NCBI RefSeq assembly: GCF_009906955.1
Contig: NZ_CP047656.1
Location: forward strand, 806,001-870,000
Reading direction: 5' to 3'
Length of the DNA: 64,000 nucleotides
DNA from: Paraglaciecola mesophila
GTDB lineage: Bacteria; Pseudomonadota; Gammaproteobacteria; Enterobacterales; Alteromonadaceae
Shown here: positions 48,139-57,525 of the stretch, in pieces
Layout: each line of letters opens with the position of its first letter
Position numbering within the stretch: position 1 is the stretch's first letter
Translations under genes and position numbers: made by a program
The notes under the pieces: model-generated
Told to the model about the DNA's origin: nothing
Seen by the model: only the letters and a program-made list of their open reading frames with translations
The model's database searches: none

Positions 48139-48693
48139 ATGACCGAATTTACAATACATAACGTAGAATCAGCACCGAAAAAAAGTAAAGCAATACTAGA
48201 AGCTTCGCTAAAAACCAACGGTATGATCGCTAATTTACATGGAATAATGGCAGAAGTGCCAGAACTGCTTATCGCCTATCAAGAGCTGGGAAAACTTTTT
48301 ACGAATACCTCATTCAACAAAGAAGAACTCACCGTAGTTTGGCAAACCATTAACGTTGAACACAATTGCACGTATTGTGTTCCTGCCCATACGGGAATTG
48401 CAAACATGATGAAAGTCGACCCTGCATTGACCGAAGCATTAAGAAATCAAGATAAAATGCCAACCCCTAAACTTCAAGCGCTCCAGGATATGACACTGAC
48501 TGTTGTTCGCAATCGAGGCAATGTTTCAGATGATGACGTTAGCGCTTTCTTTGCTGCGGGTTATGCTCAGCGTCAATTATTAGAGATTATTCTTGGCGTG
48601 TCTCAAAAAGTGATCAGTAATTATGTGAATCACATCGCAAAAACGCCCGTGGACAAACCTTTCCAAAAATTTTCTTGGGTCAAAAAAGCGTAA
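48139..48693 (+). CDS. carboxymuconolactone decarboxylase (AhpD-like) family protein
   Basis: A 184-residue alpha-helical protein with the AhpD-type redox site EHNCTYCVPAH (C77, C80, H84) in a CMD domain. Such proteins act as peroxidase-associated disulfide reductases or, in true carboxymuconolactone decarboxylases, as non-redox enzymes; the CxxC here favours the redox role. Shine-Dalgarno AGAGGT precedes the ATG. Co-transcribed after the DsbA-like gene with a 30-nt gap. Confidence 0.9.
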   Translation: MTEFTIHNVESAPKKSKAILEASLKTNGMIANLHGIMAEVPELLIAYQELGKLFTNTSFNKEELTVVWQTINVEHNCTYCVPAHTGIANMMKVDPALTEALRNQDKMPTPKLQALQDMTLTVVRNRGNVSDDDVSAFFAAGYAQRQLLEIILGVSQKVISNYVNHIAKTPVDKPFQKFSWVKKA

Positions 48694-48724
48694 TACCGAG
48701 TTGATTATTAAAGAGAGATTAAAC

Positions 48725-49687
48725 ATGACTATATCGAAGACACTCTCGATTGCTGCTACGGTGATGACCGTAGCAGCAGGCATATCGGTGTCAAACTTAG
48801 CACTCGCTAAGGCAAAGCCACAAAAAACCGATGAATCAGCAACCATTGAAGTGCTGACAACATATCCGCATGGTAATTTTCTTGAAAACTTAGAAGTTCA
48901 ACAAGATGGTAGATTACTTTTTACCAACTACCCCACAAAGTCAATTGAAGTGATGGAACAAAGTGGGCAGACGAAAACATTTTCGACACTGTCTGCTTAC
49001 CCGTTGAGCCTTATTTCGATTGATGGAGGCTACCTAGTTGCGGCCTCTGGTAAATCTCTCTTACTTGGAGAGAACGTAGTAGGCTCCCAACAATTTATCC
49101 TGCTTGATAAAAATGGCAAGCAAACTGGACAATTTGATGCGCCTCAAGTCATGTATTTGAACGGTATGGTCAGGCTTGGTAATAACGTAATCCTCGCGGT
49201 TGATTCACTATCGGGCAATATTTGGCAAGTTAACCCAAAAACGCAAGAAATTAGTTCATGGATACAAGACGAATCGCTTTCTCCACTTGCTGATCAGAAG
49301 ATGTTTATTCCAGGTGCTAACGGCGTAAAACTTAGATCTGATGGACTCATTGTATCTAATACGTCCAAAGGCACGCTGTCCCTTATTAGAATAGGGAACG
49401 ATGGCAAGCCACAAGGCAAACCAGAGCTGTTGGCGAAAGTTGGAATGATTGACGATTTCTGGGTGAGAGAAGATGGATCGATACTCTTTACAACACATGG
49501 TGAAACCGTCAAATCGCTATCAATTAGTGGCGAAATAACCACCATAGTTGCAGATGGCGCTGGTGGTGCAACTGCCATTGCACCCTACCCCCTAAATCAA
49601 GACAGCCGTTTTGTCATGATCAACGACGGAAATATCTACTTTGGTAAAAAAGATTTGGTCGAAGTGCTTCTGGTTACAATTAAATAA
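48725..49687 (+). CDS. secreted SMP-30/gluconolactonase-like beta-propeller protein
   Basis: A 320-residue protein. The ATG at 48725 has AGAGAG ahead and gives a signal peptide (LSIAATVMTVAAGISVSNLALA). The rest shows beta-propeller repeats: NFLENLEVQQDGRLLFTN, MVRLGNNVILAVDSLSGNIWQVN, GVKLRSDGLIVSN and IDDFWVREDGSILFTTHGE, the SMP-30 like pattern. Probably periplasmic. The family hydrolyses lactones or organophosphates but many members are uncharacterised; metal ligands cannot be placed safely. Third gene of the LysR-linked operon. Confidence 0.75.
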   Translation: MTISKTLSIAATVMTVAAGISVSNLALAKAKPQKTDESATIEVLTTYPHGNFLENLEVQQDGRLLFTNYPTKSIEVMEQSGQTKTFSTLSAYPLSLISIDGGYLVAASGKSLLLGENVVGSQQFILLDKNGKQTGQFDAPQVMYLNGMVRLGNNVILAVDSLSGNIWQVNPKTQEISSWIQDESLSPLADQKMFIPGANGVKLRSDGLIVSNTSKGTLSLIRIGNDGKPQGKPELLAKVGMIDDFWVREDGSILFTTHGETVKSLSISGEITTIVADGAGGATAIAPYPLNQDSRFVMINDGNIYFGKKDLVEVLLVTIK

Positions 49688-49759
49688 ATCAAATCAGAAG
49701 TCGTTGTACTAAGCAATCTCAGAAGCAGATAACTCCTGTTTAACATTACAAAAGAGAAA

Positions 49760-50782
49760 ATGAATATGAAAAGTCTATTATCCAGCATACTGGCCGCTAC
49801 TGCCTTTATAGCCACAATAGGAGCATTTGCGAATGCTCAAGAAATAAAGTCTCAAGAACAGAATTATTACAAAGGATACAAGGTTGCGCCAATGGACATC
49901 CCCTCGACAACAAAATATACCCATGAATACGTCGATATTCTTGGTTCAAAAATGGCTTACATTGACGTTGGTGAAGGCGATCCGATTTTATTTTTACATG
50001 GAGAGCCAACGTCATCGTATTTGTGGCGTAATGTCATGCCTCACTTAGAAGGGCAAGGCCGATTAATTGCGCCGGATAATATTGGCTTCGGAAAATCAGA
50101 TCAACCTGAGATGGATTACACGTTTGGCGATCAATACCCTTATTTCGAAGCATTCGTTAAAAAGCTTGATCTAAAAAATATAACGCTTGTCGTTCACGAT
50201 TGGGGCTCTGGTCTTGGCTTACATTATGCGCGGCAGCATCCCGACAATATTAAAGGCATTGTTACAATGGAAGCGTTAATGGCGCCGTTGCTACCAGCAA
50301 AAACCTGGGAAGATTATCCAAAACACAAAGCAAAATTTTCGAAAATGATTCGTAGTGAAGATGTGGGTCGCAAGATGGTTATTGAAGACAATTGGTTCCT
50401 AAAAGTTGCGGTACCTGCAGCCATTGTTCGTCCGCTAGATAAAGCAGCACATGAAGAATACTTGAAACCTTTTCCCACTGAAAAATCACGCATTCAGGTT
50501 TATCAATGGCCAAAAGAGTTGCCAATTAATGGTGAGCCAGCAGCTACGGAAAAAGTGATCAGCGCTTATAACAAATGGCTGGAAGAAACTGAAATCCCTT
50601 GGTTGTATCTTTACGCCACACCGGGCTCTCAGAATCCGCCAGAAGCGGCTGATTATTGGGAGAAACGCGCTAAAAACATCCAAATTACATACATTGGTAA
50701 TGGTATTCACTATGTGCAAGAAGACCAGCCCTATGCCATCGGGCGTGCAATACATGACTGGTATCGTCGTATCAATAAGTAG
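49760..50782 (+). CDS. exported haloalkane dehalogenase-like alpha/beta hydrolase
   Basis: A 340-residue protein with signal peptide (ending about FANA), so probably periplasmic. The haloalkane dehalogenase triad is complete in the DhaA/LinB manner: nucleophile D147 with halide W148 (VVHDWGSGLG), acid E171 (VTMEALMAP) and H317 (GNGIHYVQED). The oxyanion/halide position after the first HG is E82 (HGEPTSSYLW) where DhaA-type enzymes carry Asn. This change, also seen in DhlA-like members, may alter or remove dehalogenase activity. A hydrolase acting on other leaving groups is possible. Part of the LysR-linked operon. Confidence 0.82.
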   Translation: MNMKSLLSSILAATAFIATIGAFANAQEIKSQEQNYYKGYKVAPMDIPSTTKYTHEYVDILGSKMAYIDVGEGDPILFLHGEPTSSYLWRNVMPHLEGQGRLIAPDNIGFGKSDQPEMDYTFGDQYPYFEAFVKKLDLKNITLVVHDWGSGLGLHYARQHPDNIKGIVTMEALMAPLLPAKTWEDYPKHKAKFSKMIRSEDVGRKMVIEDNWFLKVAVPAAIVRPLDKAAHEEYLKPFPTEKSRIQVYQWPKELPINGEPAATEKVISAYNKWLEETEIPWLYLYATPGSQNPPEAADYWEKRAKNIQITYIGNGIHYVQEDQPYAIGRAIHDWYRRINK

Positions 50783-50870
50783 GTTTTCATACCGTTATTA
50801 GTACTAAAGCTCGGTTAATTTCTATCACTGTTTTAGCGCACAAGTTTTAGTGCGCTATTGGAAAACTAAT

Positions 50871-51842
50871 ATGAAAAGCATGAAACATTTAGCGAATGAA
50901 GAGTTAAGATCACTTTACATGCCCTTTAAAGTACTACCTTATATCGCAAGTAAAAACTGGGGCATCAAGCTGATGAATTTTATGGCTAGATTCTCTAATG
51001 GTAAGCTTATAGACGATATGTACAATGAGCAAAGGTATATTCCAAGTAAAAGTGGTGGACCAGACATTAGGGTGAGAATTTTCAAGCCACTTAATGTGGA
51101 AGGAAAATTGCCTTGTTTGGAATATATTCATGGTGGCGGCTATATACTAGGCAGCCCTGAAATGGGGCCTAACCTTAATATTATCAAACAATTTATAGAA
51201 AAAAGACCTTGTGTAGTGATAGCTCCGGCATACAGAAAGTCTTTAGATGCACCATATCCTGCTGCATTTAATGACTGTTATGAAACCTTGTTATGGGCAA
51301 AGGAACATGCCGATGAGTTGGGAATTTATCAGGATAAGTTTATGGTTGCAGGACATAGCGGCGGTGGTGGCCTAACGGCAGCAGTAACATTAAAGGCAAG
51401 AGATACAAAGGACATAGATATTGCTTTTCAAATGCCTTTTTATCCAATGATAGATGATTCACAAAGTACATGCTCAGCGCAGGAAATGATTTCAGTACCT
51501 GTTTGGAATACAGCATCTAATAAAAAAGGATGGGATGCTTACCTTGCTGATATAAAGAAGCAAGGTTTAGACACTCCAAAATACGCTGCTGCATTTAGAA
51601 ATAAGGACTATAAGGATTTTCCTCCAACCATCACCTTTGTCGGCGATTTAGAACCTTTTAAAGATGAAACTATTGCTTACGTAGAAGCGCTTGAAAAAGA
51701 AGGTATTGATGTAACATTTAAATTATATGAAGGCTGTTATCATGGCTTTGATGCGTATGTTCCAAAGGCTAAAATTTCACAAGACGCCGTTAAATTTACC
51801 TATGATTCGTATGCTGAATATTATGATAAGTACGTAACATAG
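50871..51842 (+). CDS. HSL-family alpha/beta hydrolase (esterase), probably acquired
   Basis: A 323-residue esterase/lipase of the hormone-sensitive lipase group: oxyanion motif EYIHGGGYILGSPE, nucleophile elbow AGHSGGGGL, and His in GCYHGFDAYV. ATG at 50871 has GGA ahead; a GTG at 50850 is less likely. Base and codon use differ sharply from neighbours: AT-rich with many AGA/AGG Arg and AAA/ATA codons, as in Firmicutes. It follows the dehalogenase-like gene by 88 nt and may have its own promoter. Substrate unknown. Confidence 0.85.
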   Translation: MKSMKHLANEELRSLYMPFKVLPYIASKNWGIKLMNFMARFSNGKLIDDMYNEQRYIPSKSGGPDIRVRIFKPLNVEGKLPCLEYIHGGGYILGSPEMGPNLNIIKQFIEKRPCVVIAPAYRKSLDAPYPAAFNDCYETLLWAKEHADELGIYQDKFMVAGHSGGGGLTAAVTLKARDTKDIDIAFQMPFYPMIDDSQSTCSAQEMISVPVWNTASNKKGWDAYLADIKKQGLDTPKYAAAFRNKDYKDFPPTITFVGDLEPFKDETIAYVEALEKEGIDVTFKLYEGCYHGFDAYVPKAKISQDAVKFTYDSYAEYYDKYVT

Positions 51843-52110
51843 ACAAATTTTGAAGCGTACTAATGCTCTTATCGATCTTCCCGAAAACGATGAACATAAC
51901 TCAAAACAGCTGGTTTCCCCTTTATGCAAGACTAATGTAAATAGAAGAAACCTTCCGCGTATTAAAAGCCCACAAGACGGAATAGGACTACGCCACAGCA
52001 ACAGTCGCTGGACCAGAGAAAGAAAGCAGAGACACCCATGATAAAAATGGTCAATTTTCAAGGCTGAACTACACTTAATTCGTGTTATATGTTTATCAAG
52101 TGGATGAGCT

Positions 52111-53094
52111 ATGCCTCAATCTCGAAAAAGCCAAATCAGTTTAATCGATACGCCTTATTACCATTGCGTGTCCCGCTGCGTTCGCCAATCTTATTTATGT
52201 GGTTCGAACCAGCTTACTGGGCAAAGTTACGAGCATCGCCGAGGCTGGTTAGAAGAGCGTTTATTATTTCTAGCGACCGTATTCGCAATAGACATTTGTG
52301 CCTATGCAGTCATGAATAATCACACGCATGTGGTGCTATGTGTAAATCAATCAATGGCGGATAAGTGGGATAGCGATGAAGTGTTGAGGCGCTACCACAA
52401 GCTACACAGAGGCACATTGCTGACTCAGAAGTTTGTTAACGGCGATACGCTTAGCCAAGCAGAGCTAATCACCTTTGATGAAACCGTTGAAACCTATCGA
52501 AAACGTCTTTACGACATAAGCTGGTTTATGCGTGATTTGAATGAGTACATTGCTCGTCAAGCCAATAAAGAAGATGGCTGCACCGGTCGTTTTTGGGAAG
52601 GGCGATTTAAGTCCCAAGCGTTACTAGATGAAAGTGCAGTCTTAGCGTGCATGGCCTATGTAGATTTAAACCCCATTCGCGCAAAAATGGCAAAAACACC
52701 TGAAACGTCAAAGCACACCAGCATTAAAAAACGCATTCACGCCGTTAAAAACCAACAATCACAACCAAGCGTTTTGATGCCCTTTGTAGGTAATCCTCGT
52801 GAAGATATGCCAAAAGGTATTGCGCATTCGCTCAAAGACTATTGTGAGCTCATTGATACCACAGGTCGGTGCATTCGTGATGACAAGGCGGGTCATATCA
52901 ATAATACTCACAACCCTATTCTACAAAGATTGGGACTAGACTCTGCTCAGTGGTTAACCTTAACTACCGAGTTTGAAAAACACTTCTGCTACGCTGCTGG
53001 CGCGGAGCAAATGATGAATGCGTTCAAGCGCCACACCCATCATCAACGAATACGAGGAATGAGCAAAGCAAAAGCACTGTTAAAGCGCGCTTAA
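52111..53094 (+). CDS. Y1/REP-associated tyrosine transposase-like protein
   Basis: A 327-residue HUH-type single-stranded DNA nuclease of the IS200/RAYT group. HUH motif VMNNHTHVVL, catalytic Tyr region NEYIARQANK, then CTGRFWEGRFKSQALLDESAVLACMAYVDLNPIRA, which is the diagnostic RAYT C-terminal part. No flanking IS ends or REP palindromes were clearly identified around it, so it may be a domesticated RAYT. It marks the left border of the mobile-rich region. Confidence 0.88.
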   Translation: MPQSRKSQISLIDTPYYHCVSRCVRQSYLCGSNQLTGQSYEHRRGWLEERLLFLATVFAIDICAYAVMNNHTHVVLCVNQSMADKWDSDEVLRRYHKLHRGTLLTQKFVNGDTLSQAELITFDETVETYRKRLYDISWFMRDLNEYIARQANKEDGCTGRFWEGRFKSQALLDESAVLACMAYVDLNPIRAKMAKTPETSKHTSIKKRIHAVKNQQSQPSVLMPFVGNPREDMPKGIAHSLKDYCELIDTTGRCIRDDKAGHINNTHNPILQRLGLDSAQWLTLTTEFEKHFCYAAGAEQMMNAFKRHTHHQRIRGMSKAKALLKRA

Positions 53095-53352
53095 ATCGTT
53101 TCAACTAACATTACTCATGCATACACTGTAGCCTTGGCGCTTGCTTAAAAGCTAACTTTGCGCGCCGTTTCCTTTCTCAACGCTCACTTTTCTAGTAAAA
53201 ATCCCCGATCCTTAAACTCCAAAGTACTTTAACGCTTGTTTAGGATCATTTAATCACTACACCCCTCTAAGAAAACGAGCTTTTTATATGATTTTAAAGT
53301 TGGGTGCTTGTATATTCGCAGTTACACAGTATCTGTTACAGGCTCCACATTG

Positions 53353-53952
53353 TTAGTTTTCCTGTCTATTCACAATCACTCCACACACAAAAGGGTGGAC
53401 GTATAAGTTTCGCCGAAACTCACCGTAAGCCATAGTAGTAATATCTTCAGCCGATGCACCATTGTTTATCAGGTAGTCAGCAACTGCTCTCGCTCTAATC
53501 ATACCTACATGAGCGGAAAAACTTTTAGGGTGTCCAGGGTCACCGTACCCAGATATTAATAATTTCCCAAACGTCATTGTTTCAAGTTTTAGTTTCATAT
53601 TTTCTTCGGCAATTTTAGGAAGCTTACTCGGGAACATTAAGGAGCTATCATTCTGAAAATATATACAACCTTTCTCTATACCATCCACTATTTCAAGTCT
53701 ATTTTCCCAGTCTAAGCTAATAGAGCTATCTTCTCTGTCAGAAGAAGTATTATTTTGATTAAAGCCTCCTAAATAAGCACCAAAAGCCGCAACGGATATC
53801 ACTACAATTTCCACAACAAGCGCTTTAAACAGTACTTTCCCATGTTCTGGATCGGGTAATTGATATATACCTGAAATATGCAAAAGAGTCAGGAATGCTG
53901 TGAGTATAAATACAACCACACAAACCCAAATAATTATGGTTAAAGGATCCAA
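53353..53952 (-). CDS. inner membrane protein with C-terminal OmpA-like domain
   Basis: A 199-residue protein: two N-terminal membrane segments (TIIIWVCVVVFILTAFLTLL and FKALVVEIVVISVAAFGAYL) then a soluble OmpA_C-like domain with LLISGYGDPGHPKSFSAHVGMIRARAVADYLINNGASAEDITTMAYGE. The pattern G-Y-x-D / R-A-x-A-V-x-x-Y-L is typical of peptidoglycan-binding OmpA-like domains, though the usual cell-wall binding Asp/Arg pair is not fully clear here. Monocistronic. Function unknown. Confidence 0.8.
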   Translation of the reverse strand: MDPLTIIIWVCVVVFILTAFLTLLHISGIYQLPDPEHGKVLFKALVVEIVVISVAAFGAYLGGFNQNNTSSDREDSSISLDWENRLEIVDGIEKGCIYFQNDSSLMFPSKLPKIAEENMKLKLETMTFGKLLISGYGDPGHPKSFSAHVGMIRARAVADYLINNGASAEDITTMAYGEFRRNLYVHPFVCGVIVNRQEN

Positions 53953-54194
53953 TTTTACTCCTTTTTTGAACCAACGCCTTACTAAGAAACAAATAATTAT
54001 CGGCTAAAATAAGCGACGAAGTGGCAAAAGCCAACTGTTATTTGTTCTTGCAATTTTTTTTGATAGTACTTGATATACATGTTGCAGTTTGCCCTCGAGA
54101 TAAAATCATTACAGTTCTACCGCCTAGCGGAACACAAATGATTGCTCTCATATAAGAAGAAAAGAAAGATATATATCGCTATACGTTTCATTGA

Positions 54195-54690
54195 CCACTA
54201 CACATCTATAACCATGGGCGTTTAGCTACGCTGCCGTCTGCTTAGTCACACTGCGGTTTACGCCGCTATGCGCTATCGGTTTTCATCTATTTGCTCTATT
54301 CAGCCGATGACACTGAAACGCCAAGGCACTTGTATAACAGAGCCTCACTGGTTATTTACCGATCGCTTGTTAAGCAGATCTCTGGAAGGCCAGTCCCACC
54401 ACAGATAAGAGCATGAACTGTCTCTGCACTGCTGCATCATTTACGGTGGCCGTTAGATCACGTGGTTTCGTCGTCTTGTGCCAACTCACCTTCAGCCTAC
54501 GCCTCATATAATGTTCTTGTTCATCAGATCGCAGATTTGCTTCCTCCAGACCAAACCTCGCGGTTTGGCCCTTGCCATTCGCTAGTAGTTAACGTTTAAT
54601 AACAGTAAGTTAAGTTAACGGTGACCTTCCTACAGAGGACTTTCATCCGAGGCGGCCTTCGCTCATTAGTTCATGCCCATGCTGGGCGTA
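54195..54690 (-). other. structured noncoding stretch, possible group II intron 5' remnant
   Basis: About 500 nt with no coding frame, rich in short inverted repeats and GC-rich motifs such as CGCCCAGCATGGGC and AAACCGCGAGGTTTGG on the minus strand. The layout resembles the start of a bacterial group II intron domain I, beginning near GTGTACG at 54693 and reading away from the adjacent attC. Group IIC-attC introns insert in attC sites in this reverse orientation. No reverse transcriptase or domain V was seen, so it would be a remnant. The call is tentative. Confidence 0.35.
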
Positions 54691-54773
54691 CACAAGGCGC
54701 TCAAGAGGGACACAAACATGGCGCTCCTTCGGAGTTTAGCGCCATATTTGTGCCCCTTAGCTTAGTGTTATAT
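54690..54773 (+). other. attC-like recombination site resembling Vibrio VCR repeats
   Basis: GCTCAAGAGGGAC (54699-54711) starts an imperfect 19-bp stem: the arm 54707-54725 pairs with 54738-54756 with two mismatches across a 12-nt loop; the site ends with TTAGTGTTATAT, R' core GTTATAT at 54767-54773. Both flanks resemble my memory of the V. cholerae VCR (CTCAAGAGGGAC, TTTAGTGTTATG). It precedes a toxin-antitoxin pair, the usual superintegron cargo. Confidence 0.7.
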
Positions 54774-54851
54774 CGCTAAATTAAGTTCTGGCTTAAAATT
54801 ATAATTAGGTCTAAAATAAGTACTAAATTTAACACTTAATTGGTGATTTGT

Positions 54852-55103
54852 ATGAGACAAGTTCTAGCTGACTTTTCAGCAAGTATTTCTGAGCTTAAAA
54901 AAAATCCAACGGCTTTACTTACTGAAGCCGATGGTTCTGCAATTGCGATATTAAATCACAATAAGCCTGCCGCATATTTAGTTCCTGCTGAAACCTATGA
55001 GTGGTTAATGGATGTAGTTGATGATTATGAGTTAGCGAAAATTGTTGATGAGCGTCGCGGTGATTTATCAAAAGCTATTGAAGTTAATTTAGATGACCTA
55101 TAA
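54852..55103 (+). CDS. Phd/YefM-type antitoxin
   Basis: An 83-residue antitoxin. The ATG at 54852 (MRQVLADFSASISELKKNP) is preferred; the frame opens at 54840. The N-terminal Phd_antitoxin domain includes ISELKKNPTALLTEADGSAIAILNHNKPAAYLVPAETYEWLM. The acidic C-terminal tail (EVNLDDL) would bind toxin. Its 3' end overlaps the toxin gene by 11 nt. It should neutralise the toxin and autoregulate. The pair is the first cassette of the attC array, where TA genes stabilise arrays. Confidence 0.88.
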   Translation: MRQVLADFSASISELKKNPTALLTEADGSAIAILNHNKPAAYLVPAETYEWLMDVVDDYELAKIVDERRGDLSKAIEVNLDDL

Positions 55104-55380
55104 ATTAAAATTTCTCCCTGCGGCTAAAAAAGAATGGGATAAACTAGCGGAACCTCTTAAAAAGCAATTTAAAAATAAACTTGCTGAGAGGTTGGAAAAT
55201 CCTCATGTGCCGTCTGCTAAGTTGAGAGGTTATGATTCGGTCTATAAAATTAAATTACGGACTGCAGGTTATCGGTTAGCTTATGAAGTAGTCGATAAGG
55301 AGATCGTAATTTATGTATTGACTATAGGAAAGCGAGATAAAAATGCTATATATAAAAAGTTGGCATCTCGCTTGGTGTAA
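55093..55380 (+). CDS. RelE/ParE-family toxin
   Basis: A 95-residue RelE-like protein: MTYKLKFLPAAKKEWDKLAEPLKKQFKNKL, VPSAKLRGYDSVYKIKLRTAGYRLAYEVVDKEIVIYVLTIGKRDK is the canonical RelE/StbE core. RelE toxins cleave mRNA on the ribosome. Overlaps the antitoxin by 11 nt. The natural stop is at 55378-55380, five nt before the R'' box of the cassette attC. Confidence 0.9.
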   Translation: MTYKLKFLPAAKKEWDKLAEPLKKQFKNKLAERLENPHVPSAKLRGYDSVYKIKLRTAGYRLAYEVVDKEIVIYVLTIGKRDKNAIYKKLASRLV

Positions 55381-55385
55381 TCGCG

Positions 55386-55392
55386 ATATAAC
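55386..55392 (+). other. attC R'' box of the toxin-antitoxin cassette
   Basis: ATATAAC is the exact reverse complement of the GTTATAT that opens the cassette at 54767, as expected for the two ends of one cassette's attC. An IS copy begins directly after it at 55393. Confidence 0.7.
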
Positions 55393-55413
55393 AAGAGACT
55401 ATGGCGTCAATAG

Positions 55414-56345
<932 letters not shown>

Positions 56346-56377
56346 AATAAGCTAACTCTTGCTTGCATAATGCGGGT

Positions 56378-56520
56378 TGAGACCCAGTAGACTATTCGAG
56401 TGTTTTGCTTGGAGTCCTTTGTGGCGTTCTTTCTTGTTATCGGTCTCTCAACTGAGGAGCCATCGCTCAATCGAACTACCACAAAAGAAGGCTTTAGTTG
56501 CAGCTAAAGCTTGGGTCTCA
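56378..56520 (-). ncRNA. structured noncoding region of the IS, bridge-RNA candidate
   Basis: Nested inverted repeats: TGAGACCCAG (56378-56387) pairs with CTTGGGTCTCA (56510-56520); CCTTTGTGG (56416-56424) with CCACAAAAG (56479-56487); CTC/GAG near 56445-56459; GCTTTAG (56491-56497) with CTAAAGC (56504-56510). IS110-family elements encode a structured bridge RNA in a long noncoding end. Strand and function are inferred. The 97-codon frame on the plus strand here is rejected. Confidence 0.4.
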
Positions 56521-56665
56521 CTTTACCTCACCCCGATTAAAATCAGGATGATTTACCTGAGTTATTATCCATACAAGTCACTTAATAAAGTCAAAACAGA
56601 GATGTACCGGTTCTTGCAAACAACGCTACAACCAGCCCAACTTACTGTTTCGTTATTAGTGAAGC

Positions 56666-56672
56666 GTTAGGC
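56666..56672 (+). other. attC R' core closing the first cassette and opening the second
   Basis: GTTAGGC fits the consensus GTTRRRY exactly, preceded by L'-like TTAGTGAAGC. It is the right half of the attC interrupted by the IS. Confidence 0.65.
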
Positions 56673-56685
56673 TTCTAAATAAATT

Positions 56686-57138
56686 ATGAGTATTGAACCC
56701 GATTATAAGAATTATTCTACTGCTGAACTAGAAGAAGCTATGGGCTCAATTGACAGAGCTAGTTACCCTGAACGGTTTAAAACTATTGAATCAGAATTAC
56801 TAAAAAGTCAACCCGTTGTCGTAAATGAAGAAAACCCAATTCAAGAAAAAAGTATAGAAAAACCCACTGTGCCTATTGTTACCAAAACAGATGGTAAAAT
56901 TGTACATTTCATTATCAGGCTATGGTGTGTTGGGTTGTTTTACATTCCCTATAATGACCTATATGAAGCTTACTTTGAAGGCACAACGTACACTCGTCAT
57001 CATGGGTTAATAACTTATTCTTCAGAGCCGATACTGTTTACTATTGAAATTGGTAAAAGCATTTTTTTCGCTGCAATATTAATATTGGGTTTTATTAAAA
57101 ATCCGTTCGATTACAAGGCTTTGATATCGAAGCCATAC

Positions 57139-57159
<21 letters not shown>
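56686..57159 (+). CDS. cassette membrane protein of unknown function, 3' end rewritten by an IS
   Basis: A 157-residue protein: acidic soluble N-terminal part (about 1-75) then two membrane segments (IIRLWCVGLFYIPYND, IFFAAILILGFI). No family recognised. The last residues after KPY (KRLWRQ) come from the IS remnant that begins at 57139, so the stop codon is IS-derived and the original C-terminus is lost. It lies between attC R' GTTAGGC and R'' GCCATAC (57132), so it is the cargo of the second cassette. Confidence 0.65.
57132..57138 (+). other. attC R'' box of the second cassette
   Basis: GCCATAC matches, at 5 of 7 positions, the reverse complement (GCCTAAC) of the cassette-opening GTTAGGC at 56666. 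The IS remnant begins at the next base. Confidence 0.55.
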
Positions 57160-57359
<200 letters not shown>

Positions 57360-57413
57360 TATGGGGGGATTACAGCAGTTTTTCGCTAAATATGACTTAC
57401 CGCTTGGGGCGGC

Positions 57414-57420
57414 GTTAGTC
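57414..57420 (+). other. attC R'-like core closing the second cassette
   Basis: GTTAGTC, preceded by CTTGGGGCGGC, is one base from the consensus. It would be the right half of the second attC, past the IS remnant. No further cassette follows. Confidence 0.45.
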
Positions 57421-57434
57421 TTTAAACTTCCCCC

Positions 57435-57465
57435 AAAAAAAGCGCCTCTACACACTGAGAGGCGC
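57435..57465 (-). terminator. strong intrinsic terminator of the symporter-NTF2 operon
   Basis: On the minus strand GCGCCTCT (57458-57465) pairs with AGAGGCGC (57442-57449) across an 8-nt loop and is followed by seven Ts (57435-57441). It ends the transcript of the 295-residue protein gene. Confidence 0.9.
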
Positions 57466-57525
57466 AAAAGCCCAACGTATCAAACGTTGGATACAGAAGC
57501 TTAAACGACAGCTATAATTTACGGT

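Noticed and set aside
51850..52041. 63-codon frame between the esterase and the Y1 transposase genes
   Set aside because: No Shine-Dalgarno, no recognised family; more likely spacer DNA or a decayed fragment.
56377..56670. 97-codon plus-strand frame in the IS
   Set aside because: It overlaps the nested stem-loops of the noncoding end and has no Shine-Dalgarno.
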